Shown here: one piece after another, positions 54,860 to 63,737 of the stretch
How the letters are laid out: every line of letters begins with the position of its first letter
Numbering within the stretch: the stretch's first letter is position 1
Assembly (NCBI GenBank): GCA_046482825.1
Contig: JAWOEI010000028.1
Span: 11,483-75,482, forward strand
Source: M55B167 sp046482825
GTDB taxonomy: Bacteria; Verrucomicrobiota; Kiritimatiellia; RFP12; UBA1067
Reading direction: 5' to 3'
Length of the DNA stretch: 64,000 nt
Position numbers and translations under genes: made by a program
Notes under the pieces: generated by a model
What the model was told of the DNA's origin: nothing
What the model saw: the letters and a program-made list of their open reading frames with translations, nothing else
The model's database searches: none

Positions 54860-54994
54860 TTAACAACATTGCCTTCTTTTGCAGTAGTTTGAATTCATCA
54901 AAGCACTGAGCTTTTCTTCGTCCAGGCCGAAAGTTTCAACAACAGCGGCAATCTCGCGGTTTTTCGCCTTGGTCTGGTATTCTGTAATATAATC
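54860..54994 (-). pseudogene. Remnant resembling the C-terminus of a type I restriction R subunit
   Basis: A 44-residue frame between tRNA-Arg and the IS reads DYITEYQTKAKNREIAAVVE and goes on with TFGLDEEKLSALMNSN before leaving the pattern. The helix with K-x-R-x-x-E-I and the FGLDEEKL motif are what I recall from the helical C-terminal domain of HsdR proteins. It has stops at both ends and no start, so it is a fragment. Its strand matches that of the broken helicase on the other side of the IS. Confidence 0.45.
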
Positions 54995-55072
54995 CTAAAC
55001 TGCGCTTTCCCCCAATAATCGGACAACTGTCTTAAGTGGAATCTGCGTCCAATAAATGATACAAAAGGACGC

Positions 55073-55372
55073 ATGGAAATGAAACGGAAAAGACGAGCAT
55101 TCACTGAGCAATTCAAGGCGGTCGTCGCGCTTGAGGCATTGAAAGAGGTAAAAACATTATCCGAGCTGGCCACAGAATATAAAGTTCATCCGAACCAGAT
55201 CTCGGCATGGAAAAAGCAGCTTCTTAATCATGTCCCGAATATTTTTGAATCCGGCAAGGCGAAAGCAGGTAAGAGCGAAGAAGAGTTGACCGCTCCGCTT
55301 TATGAGGAGATCGGCCGCCTGAAGATGGACATCAAGTGGCTAAAAAAAAAGCTGGGGCCATTCCAGGACTGA
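55073..55372 (+). CDS. IS3-family transposase OrfA
   Basis: A 99-residue protein with an HTH: RRAFTEQFKAVVALEALK then LSELATEYKVHPNQISAWKK, followed by a leucine-zipper-like helix. Near its end is a run of nine A (55342-55350), the likely slip site for -1 frameshifting into orfB to make the fused OrfAB transposase. Its TGA stop shares a base with an ATG of orfB at 55372. Confidence 0.92.
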   Translation: MEMKRKRRAFTEQFKAVVALEALKEVKTLSELATEYKVHPNQISAWKKQLLNHVPNIFESGKAKAGKSEEELTAPLYEEIGRLKMDIKWLKKKLGPFQD

Positions 55373-56190
55373 TGCGCCGAAACTGGGTGGAGAGGAACAA
55401 GAAATACTCGATTCGGAGGCAATGCGATCTGGCGGGTGTTTCCCGATCCACCTTCTATCACGCACCTGTTGTGGAAAGCGAAAAGAATCTGCGGATCATG
55501 CGATTGATTGACGAACAGTACTTGCTGAACCCTGAATACGGGTCGCCCCGGATGACTGACTGGCTCCGTGACAATGGCTGGAAGGTTAACCATAAACGGG
55601 TTGAAAGGCTGATGAGGGTTATGGGGATACAGGCGATTACACCGGGACCTCATACAAGCACCCCTTGCCCCGGACATAAAATATACCCCTACCTGCTCAG
55701 GGACCTTGAGATAACGAGAGTGAACCAGGTGTGGGGTACAGATATCACGTATATACCAATGAAATCGGGCTTTCTCTACCTTGCTGCCGTGATTGACTGG
55801 TTTAGCAGGTATGTACTTGCCTGGGAGTTGTCGAACACTCTTGAGAGTTCGTTCTGTATTAACGCGCTTAACAGCGCTCTGAGAACAGGGACGCCGGATA
55901 TCTTCAACAGTGATCAGGGATCACAGTTCACCAGTGAAGAGTTTACATCGGTGCTTCTCGGCAGGAAAATACAGATCAGCATGGATGGCCGGGGAAGAGC
56001 CCTGGATAATGTGTTCACTGAAAGGCTCTGGTGGTCAGTGAAATATGAGAACGTATACCCCAACTGTTACAGCACTGGGCGTGCACTGGCTTACGGACTG
56101 AAAAATTACTTCGGCTATTATAACGATGAGCGCAAACACTCATCTCTCGGGAAGAAAACCCCGGCGGAAATTTACTATGCAGGCATTTAA
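55336..56190 (+). CDS. IS3-family transposase OrfB (DDE integrase)
   Basis: The frame lies at -1 relative to OrfA. Catalytic residues are all present: Asp in WGTDITYIPM, Asp in NSDQGSQFTS, Glu in DNVFTERLWWSVKYE. The N-terminal HTH_21-like region contains YGSPRMTDWLRDNGWKVNHKR (in part) and the tail has YNDERKHSSLGKKTPAE. The GTG at 55336 is where the frame opens; independent starting at ATG 55372 or fusion with OrfA by slippage on A9 are both possible. The element appears intact and able to make transposase. Confidence 0.93.
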   Translation: MAKKKAGAIPGLMRRNWVERNKKYSIRRQCDLAGVSRSTFYHAPVVESEKNLRIMRLIDEQYLLNPEYGSPRMTDWLRDNGWKVNHKRVERLMRVMGIQAITPGPHTSTPCPGHKIYPYLLRDLEITRVNQVWGTDITYIPMKSGFLYLAAVIDWFSRYVLAWELSNTLESSFCINALNSALRTGTPDIFNSDQGSQFTSEEFTSVLLGRKIQISMDGRGRALDNVFTERLWWSVKYENVYPNCYSTGRALAYGLKNYFGYYNDERKHSSLGKKTPAEIYYAGI

Positions 56191-56483
56191 CCATAAAAAA
56201 CAAACCCTCTGCTCCCAAACAAGGGGGGCCAGCCTCCCAGACCCCCCGAGGTTTTTCGCATCTGAGGAAGAGGCAAAAAGACCGACGGCTAAAAATATAA
56301 CCGCCGGCCCACAGGCTCATTGCCTCTTCCGTGTCTCAGCGCTCGGGGTGCGCCTCCGCAGAGCCCTGTCCTCTGAAACACAGCTTTATGGTAGCACGGC
56401 GGCCCCCTATATGATACAACAATCTCAGACAGCTGGATCTGGCACCCAGCTATCGACACCCCAAAACCTGACGCAGATTCCAC

Positions 56484-57791
56484 TTAAAAAGTGCCGGTCA
56501 GTGGTCTAAGCAATGGGGGAGGCGCATTCTGATTCAGAAAGAGTTCACCAAGTTCACGAATCATTCTTTCCGGTGCTGCATCAATATTCTGTTCAGGGTT
56601 CAGAAAAAGTCTTAACTGGTTCCCAAGATCGAGAAATGTTTTATTGTATGGTGTTGCGGAAAGAAGAATGACTTTTGACTCATTCTGCATTATATATTCC
56701 CGAACAAACCGGTAACGCTGCCCCTCACGATTTCGAAGGTTATGAGACTCATCAATAATAACAAGCTGATAGCGACGCTCCTTTGATAATTTCTTTGCCT
56801 GTGTAACGGGCAGCACTTTCATCTGAACGCCATACTTATGTGCATAATCCTCCCACATGGATTTAAGATTAGGCGGACATATCACGAGGATACGTAAATG
56901 GTCGAAAAGGCTGGCAACAGCCGTTGCCGTAATAGTTTTTCCAAGCCCGACGACATCCCCTATCAGAACACCCCCATGCTCTTTTAATTTTTTGGCAGCA
57001 ACCTTAACCGCATCTTTCTGAAAATCAAATAAAATACGCTCAAACTGTTCAGGCAGAACCTCCTCAGCAATACCCGTGCGGGCCTCCTGCGAAAGCGTAT
57101 ATGCCATTTTAAGATAGATATGATAGGGAGGTACTATATCTTCACGTGCCCAGCTCTCTTCTATAACTGTTATCAGGTCTTCACTGATATCGATACTGAA
57201 TCCATCTGTCCAACGCAGTTCGAACCACTTAGCAAGTTTCTGTGCTGAATCGGGGTCTACAACATCAACATTCAGTTCCCCCTGCTTAGAGAGTCCTGAA
57301 AATGTCAAATTACTGCTACCCACATAACCTATAGCCGGATTATCCGGGTCATCCCGGAATGCCATATAGAGTTTTGCATGTAACGGATAACCGGCAAAGA
57401 GCTTTACAACAAGCTTCTTTGTTCTCAGTTGTTTGCACAGACGACGCAGCCCTTCCTCATCAGCGTCAGTAGGCACTCCATAACATAACTGCTTACGAAA
57501 GGACTCGGCCAGCTCTTTCTTAAGACGGATCACCTTTCCTTGATCCATCCTTTTCTGAGGCACTGCGCTTAATGCATGACGAAGCTCTCTTTCTTCTGAA
57601 AGAGCCATACCAACCAGTAATCGACATTGCCTTCCTTCAACGCCCTCAAAATCAGCTATTTGGGAATCAAGCTCTTTCCAGCCACGAAGGTTAAAGTAAC
57701 CCACGCAAAAGTCAGCACGATGGGCTTTTGATAGAGAGTTCTGCAATGCCTCTGTTAAAGATTTATCTATATTGTCAAAAATGCGCGGCAT
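56484..57791 (-). pseudogene. Truncated phospholipase D/SNF2-helicase defence-type protein
   Basis: About 435 residues remain. The first 200 form a PLD-like nuclease domain: DFCVGYFNLRGWKELD, then the HxK motif PLHAKLYMAF and GSSNLTFSGLSKQGELNVDV. Next comes the first RecA lobe of a SNF2 helicase: Walker A GDVVGLGKTITATAV, VICPPNLKSMW, DEXX box VIIDESHNLRN and LLSATPYNK. The reading frame stops at 56484 inside the IS terminal bases, so the second RecA lobe and any C-terminal domains are missing; family members are usually near 1000 residues. Such proteins occur in anti-phage islands with methyltransferases. The ATG at 57791 is chosen over 57809 because GGGAG precedes it. Confidence 0.85.
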
Positions 57792-58087
57792 TCCACTCTC
57801 CCACCCCATTGGAAAACAAATAAAAATTAATATTAATATAATACGATTATCTTCAGGTGAATTAAATATAAATTAAGCAACGCAACTAATTTTTTGTAAT
57901 TTTGACAAAGTGTGATCAAAATTGTGCTCAATTCGCTTACCACGCTACATGTTTCGTGTTATAGTTGTATGGTTTGCTGGGTAAACTTTTTTTTATTGGA
58001 GAGTGCTCAATGGTCATTTAAACTGGTGGTGCTTGAGGAGACACACGGCAAGGCATGCAACAGGGAAAACAACAGGACAGATATTAC

Positions 58088-58741
58088 ATGAAAACAATCA
58101 TACTGCTACTCACTCTAACCACAGCCTTTCATTGTCCGGCGGATCCACCGAAACCGCTTTTTAACGGCAAAGACCTAACCGGCTGGAAAGTTGCTGATAT
58201 CGGGGCCCACGGAGATGTAAAGGTTCTCCCCGACGGCATTGTCGAATGCGGCATAGGCCACTCAATAACCGGAATAGCCTATACAAACAGCTTCCCTGCA
58301 ATGAACTATGAACTCTCAATAGAGGGCATGCGCAAAGAGGGTTCCGACTTTTTCATGGCATTGACCATTCCGGTCGAAACCAGCTTCTGCACGGTAATCA
58401 TCGGTGGCTGGGGCGGAGGCCTGTGCGGCATTTCCTCCTACGACGGCAACGATGCCGCCAACAACCAGTGGGCGGAAGGTCTGCTGCTTAAAGACAATGC
58501 CTGGTACAGGCTGAAAGTCAGAGTAACCCCCGGTGTTATCCAGGTTTCACTGAATAAAGATTTGTACACTGCGAGAGTGGAATACGATGACTGCAAACGC
58601 CTTAGTCTGCGCTTCGGCGATATAGAGGAGACACTCCCTTTAGGGCTGGCCACCTTTGAAACAAAAGCACACTGGCGCAATTTTACGTTTAAAAAGATCA
58701 AAAAACTGCGCCCGGAGGATAAGCCCCGGATAGAATATTAA
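58088..58741 (+). CDS. Exported DUF1080 (3-keto-glycoside hydrolase-like) protein
   Basis: About 217 residues: signal peptide (MKTIILLLTLTTAFHCPA), then a concanavalin-like beta-sandwich with the PLFNGKDLTGWKVADI opening typical of DUF1080 and strands ending in RNFTFKKIKKL. Proteins of this family bind or cleave 3-keto sugars and are abundant in PVC bacteria. The ATG at 58088 follows AGGACAG; a frame opening at 58055 adds only 11 residues. The gene stands alone next to the leuA terminus. The 278-base gap before it holds a TTGACA (57902-57907) without a good -10 partner and nothing else visible. Confidence 0.85.
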   Translation: MKTIILLLTLTTAFHCPADPPKPLFNGKDLTGWKVADIGAHGDVKVLPDGIVECGIGHSITGIAYTNSFPAMNYELSIEGMRKEGSDFFMALTIPVETSFCTVIIGGWGGGLCGISSYDGNDAANNQWAEGLLLKDNAWYRLKVRVTPGVIQVSLNKDLYTARVEYDDCKRLSLRFGDIEETLPLGLATFETKAHWRNFTFKKIKKLRPEDKPRIEY

Positions 58742-58780
58742 GGGCCTCTAAAACTATAAGGCTTGCCATCTTCCATGCTT

Positions 58781-60307
58781 TCAAGCTCTCTCGTTTTTCA
58801 GAACGTTGACCGCCTGAATATAAGCCAGGATACTCGCTTCTATCACATCAGTGGATATACCGCGTCCATGATAGGTCTGTCCCCCTTCACGCACACGTAC
58901 AGTGGCTTCACACTGCGCATCACGACCGCCGTCAATAGCGGAAAGCTCAAAGCTTTCGAGCTCTATCTGCAAGCCGACAACAGTGTTTATCGCCGAAAAA
59001 GAAGCGCTTATCGGGCCGTCGCCAATCGAAACCTCCTCCATAAGTTCGCCGTTTACAGACAGACGGACAGTGCTTACAGGGGTAATAACATTGCTTGCCG
59101 TAGTATTAAACCTATCAAGCTTGATACCTGAAGCCACCATGGTCTGCAGATCGTAAGCCAAAGCCTCGATATCATTATCACTGACGTATTTCTTACGATC
59201 AGCAAGATCCTTGAACCTGGTGAACAGATCAGCAATACGGGTTTCATCAAATTTAAAACCCAATTCCTGCAGACGATCCTCGAAAGCATGTCTGCCGGAA
59301 TGTTTACCCAGCACCATTTTGTTTGTGGGCAGCCCTATCGACTCAGGAGTCATTATTTCATAAGTCAACGGATTCGAAAGCATTCCATGTTGATGAATCC
59401 CGGATTCATGCGCAAAAGCATTCTCTCCGACAACAGCCTTGTTAGCCTGCACACGGCTGCCGGTAACATTCACTACACAACGACTCGCGGGATAAATTTT
59501 TGTCGTATCTATGCCTGTATAAGCCTGATAATAATCCTTGCGGGTCTGCATAGCCATTACAATCTCTTCGACACCGGCATTGCCAGCGCGTTCTCCTATA
59601 CCATTTACCGTGCATTCAACCTGCTCTGCTCCCGCCTTCACAGCGGCCAGAGAGTTAGCCGTGCCCAGACCGAGATCATTGTGGCAATGCACAGATATAC
59701 ATGCCTTGTCAATGTTGGGAACATTATTACGAATATCAGCGATAAGTCTGCCGAATTCCTCCGGCACTGCATAGCCTACTGTGTCCGGTATGTTGATCGT
59801 TGAAGCACCCGCAGCGACAGCCCCTTCAATAATACGGTAAATGAAAGGTCTTTCACTGCGTGAACAGTCCTCCAGAGAAAACTCAACGTCTTCACAGAGA
59901 TTCCTTGCATATTTCACCATATCAACAGCGCGCTTATACACATCTTCAGGAGACATTTTCAATTTAAACTCCATGTGTATGGGAGATGTCGCAATAAAGG
60001 TGTGAAGACGAGGTCGCACAGCATTTTTCACCGCATCCCAGGCACAGTCTATGTCTTTTTCCAGCGCACGGCACAGGCTGGACACACTGGCATTCCTGAC
60101 AACTCCGGAAATTGCTTTTACAGCCTCGAAATCACCTTTCGAAGCTATCGCGAAACCGGCTTCGATTACATCGACCTTGAGTTCCTCAAGATGTTCGGCA
60201 ACAAGCAGCTTATCCTGCAGATTCATTGTACAACCAGGAGATTGTTCACCATCGCGCAATGTAGTATCAAAAATATATACGCGTTTCATATCACTGTTTT
60301 CACTCAT
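58781..60307 (-). CDS. leuA: 2-isopropylmalate synthase
   Basis: About 508 residues. The catalytic TIM barrel begins IFDTTLRDGEQSPGC with the metal Asp and Arg; SVHCHNDLGLGTANSLAAVKAG (in part) carries the His metal ligands; GIGERAGNAGVEE follows. The C-terminal regulatory domain (about 385-508, TVRVREGGQTYHGRGISTDV) is present, so leucine feedback inhibition is expected. The ATG at 60307 is chosen because AAGGAG stands eight bases before it; the frame continues upstream only through the leader. It performs the first step of leucine synthesis. An attenuator lies just upstream. Confidence 0.96.
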   Translation of the reverse strand: MSENSDMKRVYIFDTTLRDGEQSPGCTMNLQDKLLVAEHLEELKVDVIEAGFAIASKGDFEAVKAISGVVRNASVSSLCRALEKDIDCAWDAVKNAVRPRLHTFIATSPIHMEFKLKMSPEDVYKRAVDMVKYARNLCEDVEFSLEDCSRSERPFIYRIIEGAVAAGASTINIPDTVGYAVPEEFGRLIADIRNNVPNIDKACISVHCHNDLGLGTANSLAAVKAGAEQVECTVNGIGERAGNAGVEEIVMAMQTRKDYYQAYTGIDTTKIYPASRCVVNVTGSRVQANKAVVGENAFAHESGIHQHGMLSNPLTYEIMTPESIGLPTNKMVLGKHSGRHAFEDRLQELGFKFDETRIADLFTRFKDLADRKKYVSDNDIEALAYDLQTMVASGIKLDRFNTTASNVITPVSTVRLSVNGELMEEVSIGDGPISASFSAINTVVGLQIELESFELSAIDGGRDAQCEATVRVREGGQTYHGRGISTDVIEASILAYIQAVNVLKNERA

Positions 60308-60346
60308 TTTTTCTCCTTCGCCCGCAACCCGGCCTGTAATTCCGAC

Positions 60347-60386
60347 AAAAAAAACTCCCGCGGACACAGCGTCAGGTCACGGGAGT
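60347..60386 (-). terminator. leuA attenuator terminator
   Basis: ACTCCCG (read on the minus strand from 60386) pairs with CGGGAGT (to 60354) around a 19-base loop, followed by T-run (60347-60353), 40 bases before the leuA start. A competing pairing of TCCCGTGACC with GGCCATGGGA in the leader frame would prevent it. This is the layout of a leucine attenuator. Confidence 0.8.
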
Positions 60387-60413
60387 TCTGATTCGACTTA
60401 GCTTATATCAATG

Positions 60414-60512
60414 CTAATAACCAGCCGTCCCATGGCCGTGCAACAGCCATAGCTCGCCAAGTCGTAGATCAGCAACTGTTATCATCTTCTTCATTGCCCC
60501 TGATTTTTTCAT
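60414..60512 (-). CDS. Probable leuA leader peptide
   Basis: A 32-codon frame upstream of leuA with five Leu codons among nine (CTA CGA CTT GGC GAG CTA TGG CTG TTG), as expected for ribosome stalling when leucine is scarce. Its stop lies 27 bases before the attenuator stem. The start is uncertain: ATG at 60512 has AGGTGA very close, ATG at 60494 has AGGGG close, and ATG at 60485 has AGGGG eleven bases upstream. Region CTATGGC pairs with GCCATGG downstream, overlapping the Leu codons. Confidence 0.65.
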   Translation of the reverse strand: MKKSGAMKKMITVADLRLGELWLLHGHGTAGY

Positions 60513-60610
60513 ATCACCTGATAATTGGCAAGCCCAATTTTTTAGCTTTTAAATGAATAATGTTTAATCTGTTTCAATGTATTGTGCTTAATATAGAAAT
60601 AGGCGGTTTG

Positions 60611-60778
60611 ATGAATTCAGAAAAAGTTGCCGCCTATAGAAGAGTCGTGTTCAATGCCCTATCACTTGATCAGACTCAGAGACTCTTGGAACTGGCTGTT
60701 GGCAAGTGCATTGGACCACAGGGATATTATTCTATTGTGAGTCAAATCGCATTTCTTTATCAAATAATTAAGGGTTGA
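60611..60778 (+). CDS. Possible small protein of unknown function
   Basis: A 55-residue frame (MNSEKVAAYRRVVFNALSLD to the end IIKG) in the 436-base gap between the leuA leader and the surface-protein gene. It is predicted helical and amphipathic. The match to any family is unknown. AGGCGG lies five bases before the ATG, a weak ribosome site; a longer frame opens at 60560. Its stop overlaps the TTGACA of the next promoter. It could be spurious. Confidence 0.3.
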   Translation: MNSEKVAAYRRVVFNALSLDQTQRLLELAVGKCIGPQGYYSIVSQIAFLYQIIKG

Positions 60779-60801
60779 CATTTTACCCCCCCCCGCATAA
60801 T
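60775..60801 (+). promoter_or_regulatory. Promoter with C9 tract in the -35/-10 spacer
   Basis: TTGACA (60775-60780) and CATAAT (60796-60801, five of six to consensus) are 15 bases apart, and the spacer contains nine consecutive C (60786-60794). Addition of two C would give the optimal 17-base spacer. Gain or loss of C by slippage could therefore switch the surface-protein gene that starts 148 bases later. Confidence 0.5.
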
Positions 60802-60948
60802 AAATGCCATTGATCAAAGAGGTTTTTATTGAAGGAAAAACTTCTTAATATGATACTGCAGGAGTTAGTTGTTATCAGTTATGTTTGATCATGACTGAAA
60901 TATCGAACACTGGCACTATACATAAAACAAAACATGAAGGAGAAAACT

Positions 60949-63684
60949 ATGAACAGAAAAATTACAAGCACATGCGGCCTAACCGTATGCGCGTGTGTGT
61001 TTTTCAGCACGCTGTGCGCAGCTGGCACCACAAACACATGGGATGCCGATACCGGCACTGCGGGAGCCCAGGATGGCTCCGGATTCTGGTCAACCGGTAC
61101 AGATAATACCAACTGGCTGGACAACTCAGGGGTCAACATAAGCTGGGACAACTCTAATTATCCGGACACCACCATCATAGGCGCAGGCTCCGGAACGGCT
61201 GGCACAATCACACTTGAAGAAGATATCACGGTCGGCGATCTGCGATTCAACGCGCCCGGATCCGGAAGTTATCTGCTTGAAGGCAATGGAAACAGCCTCA
61301 ATTTCGGCATCGACAAGCCCCTGCTCTGGGTATCCACCGATGTGACAGTGACCAACAAAACCAGCAGTGACAACAACACCGTTGATCTCGACATCACCGG
61401 GGGCGGAACAATTGTTTTTGAAGGCTCAAACACCTTCCACTCCATCGATGTCATGGATGCAAATACTGCATGGTACGGTATCGAAGGAGGAGTTGCAGGC
61501 AGCACAATAAACATTCCCGCTGGAGCCTCGCTAGAAACAACAGGACACCCGCCTATCTATCAGTACAAAACTTTCGGATTCCGTTTGCGAGATGATGTCA
61601 CACTCAATATTGACGGAAAATTAACCGTAAATTACACGATAGGAGGACATGCAGTTGAGGACCTTTTTGAGATAAACATCAATCCGGGAGCACAGCTCAA
61701 GAGCACATCAGACATACAGCTCGGCTGGAATGCTCGGGGGACAATGAACATTAATGGCGGTTACGTCGAAGTAATAAATGTGACACATACGGATAGCAGC
61801 ACAGGATATCTCAACTTAAATGGAGGAACCCTTGCAACTCATCGCATCATGTCAAGTACGGGCCAAGGAGCATTTGAGATCGCCTACAACGGAGGCCTTC
61901 TAAAAGCACGAAACAACGACCTGCTGAAAGAGACTTCCTTAAAAAACGAAGTGGCGACTTATCTGGTGAAAGACGGCGGCGCACATATCGACTCTAATGA
62001 AAAAGATATTGAAACGATTGTTCCGTTTAAAAGGAGCGGTTCAGGCGGACTTACCAAACAGGGTGCTGGCTCCATGACCTTTTCAGGAGGTTCCTATACA
62101 GGAGCAACCACTATTACAGAGGGCACACTCAATCTTGACTTCAACAGGCGCGCATCATTGGTCGCAGGAAACACGATCTGTAATTTCTACGTCAGAACAT
62201 CACGCCTGATACTTAACGGCGGGCATTTCTCTGTTACGGGACGCGCGCCAGCTCCGACTGTTACAAGAAACTTTGTGCTAAAAGGCGCAAGTAGTGCAAC
62301 AAGGGCATGTCCCAGAAGCGGCGATACCTCAGGTCTGGTGGCCGGCATGCCGGTAATCGGCACACACATCCCTGCCGATTCCTTTATATCGTATATCACC
62401 ACTGACGAGGCGTTCATTCTCAATCAATATTCAGAGGCCACTTCTGACATCACTGTTCCTCTGACATTCAGCGGCGTTACAAACACAAGCTGGCAGACGA
62501 TAGACACGATTGAGCTTCAGCAGGACGCAACCGTCAACGTGGATGCATCGGGCGGACCGGGCACTGTTCTTTCAGCAGGCGCCATTACTGGCCCCGGAGG
62601 ACTGACCAAAACGGGATCTGGCACACTCGCCCTTACCGGCACAAACACCTACTCCGGCAACACCTCCATCCAGCAGGGCATGTTGAAACTGGTTGCTCCT
62701 ATTGTGGTGACCAACCACTCTTTCGAAGTACACGATCCGCTTGATGACAACGGAACATACGGTTATTTCGACTATAGTGTTACGTCTGCCACCTGGACTT
62801 TTAGCTCAGGTACCGGCATAGCGGAACACGAAAGCACATGGGTCAGCTCGGATGCCCTTATTGACGGCACTGATGCCGCCTTTATTCCCGCAAAGAACGA
62901 TGAGAGATACATTTCCACAACGATAGTCCTGCCTGATGACGGCCTGTACGCCATCTCCTTCCTGGCCGGAGCACGTCCTGTAAGCGGAGGAGCTGCAGAT
63001 ATGTCGATTGAAATCGACGGAACGGAAAGGTTCTCTTTTGACAGAACTGTCTTCGACACAACAGGCGATATGTATTCAGGGGCAGTTGAACTCAGTGCCG
63101 GATCTCATACTCTCACCTTCAAAAGCATAGAAAATGATGACGTAGATCGATGCACATGGGTTGATCTGGTGACCGTCGCCTCACTGGCTGATGGAGGAAC
63201 ACTGACCGGCACTCTGCCCGCCACCACCGAAGTGACGACAGCAGCGGGAGCAATTCTGGATCTGGGCGGTAGCACACAGTCCATCAGCGGACTGAGCGGA
63301 AACGGAACCGTTACCAACGGAACCCTCACTGTCAGCGGCACTGTCTCGCCGGGAGGCGACGCCACAATCGGAACGCTTACGCTTGCGACCGCAGCCACAT
63401 TGAACGACATTCTGCTGGCAGATGTTTCCAGTGACGGCACATGCGACCTGCTCAACGTTGACGGAGCCCTGGATATAACAGGATCAACTCTCCAGATTCA
63501 GGCATCAGGTCCCCTTGATGCAGAAACAGACTATGTGATTGCCAGGTTCACCCCAGGAGAACTGACAGGCGAATTCGATTCTATCAGCTTCAGCGAAGAC
63601 ATGCCCTGGTATATTGTTTATGACAATACTGCTGGCGAAATACGTTTACAGAAAAGCCTCGGCACAATGATTATGGTGCTGTAA
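60949..63684 (+). CDS. Secreted autotransporter-associated beta-strand-repeat protein
   Basis: A 911-residue exported protein: signal peptide (MNRKITSTCGLTVCACVFFS to CAAG), then a repetitive beta-helix-like passenger rich in Gly, Thr, Asn and Asp. Two autotransporter-associated beta-strand repeats are clear: LTKQGAGSMTFSGGSYTGAT (about 365) and LTKTGSGTLALTGTNTYSGN (about 552). A jellyroll-like domain occupies about 585-745, and the C-terminal part holds further strand repeats. No membrane beta-barrel and no sorting motif of the PEP-CTERM kind is visible, so export to the surface by another route is inferred. AAGGAG precedes the ATG at 60949. The promoter contains a C9 tract. Confidence 0.85.
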   Translation: MNRKITSTCGLTVCACVFFSTLCAAGTTNTWDADTGTAGAQDGSGFWSTGTDNTNWLDNSGVNISWDNSNYPDTTIIGAGSGTAGTITLEEDITVGDLRFNAPGSGSYLLEGNGNSLNFGIDKPLLWVSTDVTVTNKTSSDNNTVDLDITGGGTIVFEGSNTFHSIDVMDANTAWYGIEGGVAGSTINIPAGASLETTGHPPIYQYKTFGFRLRDDVTLNIDGKLTVNYTIGGHAVEDLFEININPGAQLKSTSDIQLGWNARGTMNINGGYVEVINVTHTDSSTGYLNLNGGTLATHRIMSSTGQGAFEIAYNGGLLKARNNDLLKETSLKNEVATYLVKDGGAHIDSNEKDIETIVPFKRSGSGGLTKQGAGSMTFSGGSYTGATTITEGTLNLDFNRRASLVAGNTICNFYVRTSRLILNGGHFSVTGRAPAPTVTRNFVLKGASSATRACPRSGDTSGLVAGMPVIGTHIPADSFISYITTDEAFILNQYSEATSDITVPLTFSGVTNTSWQTIDTIELQQDATVNVDASGGPGTVLSAGAITGPGGLTKTGSGTLALTGTNTYSGNTSIQQGMLKLVAPIVVTNHSFEVHDPLDDNGTYGYFDYSVTSATWTFSSGTGIAEHESTWVSSDALIDGTDAAFIPAKNDERYISTTIVLPDDGLYAISFLAGARPVSGGAADMSIEIDGTERFSFDRTVFDTTGDMYSGAVELSAGSHTLTFKSIENDDVDRCTWVDLVTVASLADGGTLTGTLPATTEVTTAAGAILDLGGSTQSISGLSGNGTVTNGTLTVSGTVSPGGDATIGTLTLATAATLNDILLADVSSDGTCDLLNVDGALDITGSTLQIQASGPLDAETDYVIARFTPGELTGEFDSISFSEDMPWYIVYDNTAGEIRLQKSLGTMIMVL

Positions 63685-63705
63685 CACCATAAGCGACATG
63701 ATAAT

Positions 63706-63737
63706 CCCGGATCAGACTTTTCGGTTTATGATCCGGG
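63706..63737 (+). terminator. Hairpin after the beta-strand-repeat gene
   Basis: CCCGGATCA (63706-63714) and TGATCCGGG (63729-63737) form a 9-bp perfect stem with a 14-base loop, 22 bases after the stop. Only a weak T-run follows (cacattt), so it is a probable terminator. Confidence 0.6.

Larger units (their letters stand above)
55032..56487 (+). mobile_element. IS3-family insertion sequence
   Basis: Bounded by an 18-bp perfect inverted repeat (TTAAGTGGAATCTGCGTC at 55032-55049 and its complement at 56470-56487). It holds overlapping orfA and orfB and about 280 noncoding bases after orfB, including a hairpin (GGGGGG...CCCCCC with T-run, about 56223-56256) and a 10-bp inverted repeat (56266-56275 with 56321-56330). 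The outermost bases differ between ends and no target duplication is visible, which suggests that neighbouring DNA was lost after insertion. It starts inside DNA after a restriction-gene fragment and ends in a helicase gene. Confidence 0.88.

Noticed and set aside
54898..55173. Open frame of 91 codons on the minus strand across the IS left end
   Set aside because: It crosses the IS boundary and overlaps orfA antisense; the restriction-like reading is in a different frame.
56126..56509. Open frame of 127 codons on + after the transposase
   Set aside because: It spans noncoding IS DNA and the terminal repeat with low-complexity composition; no family resemblance.
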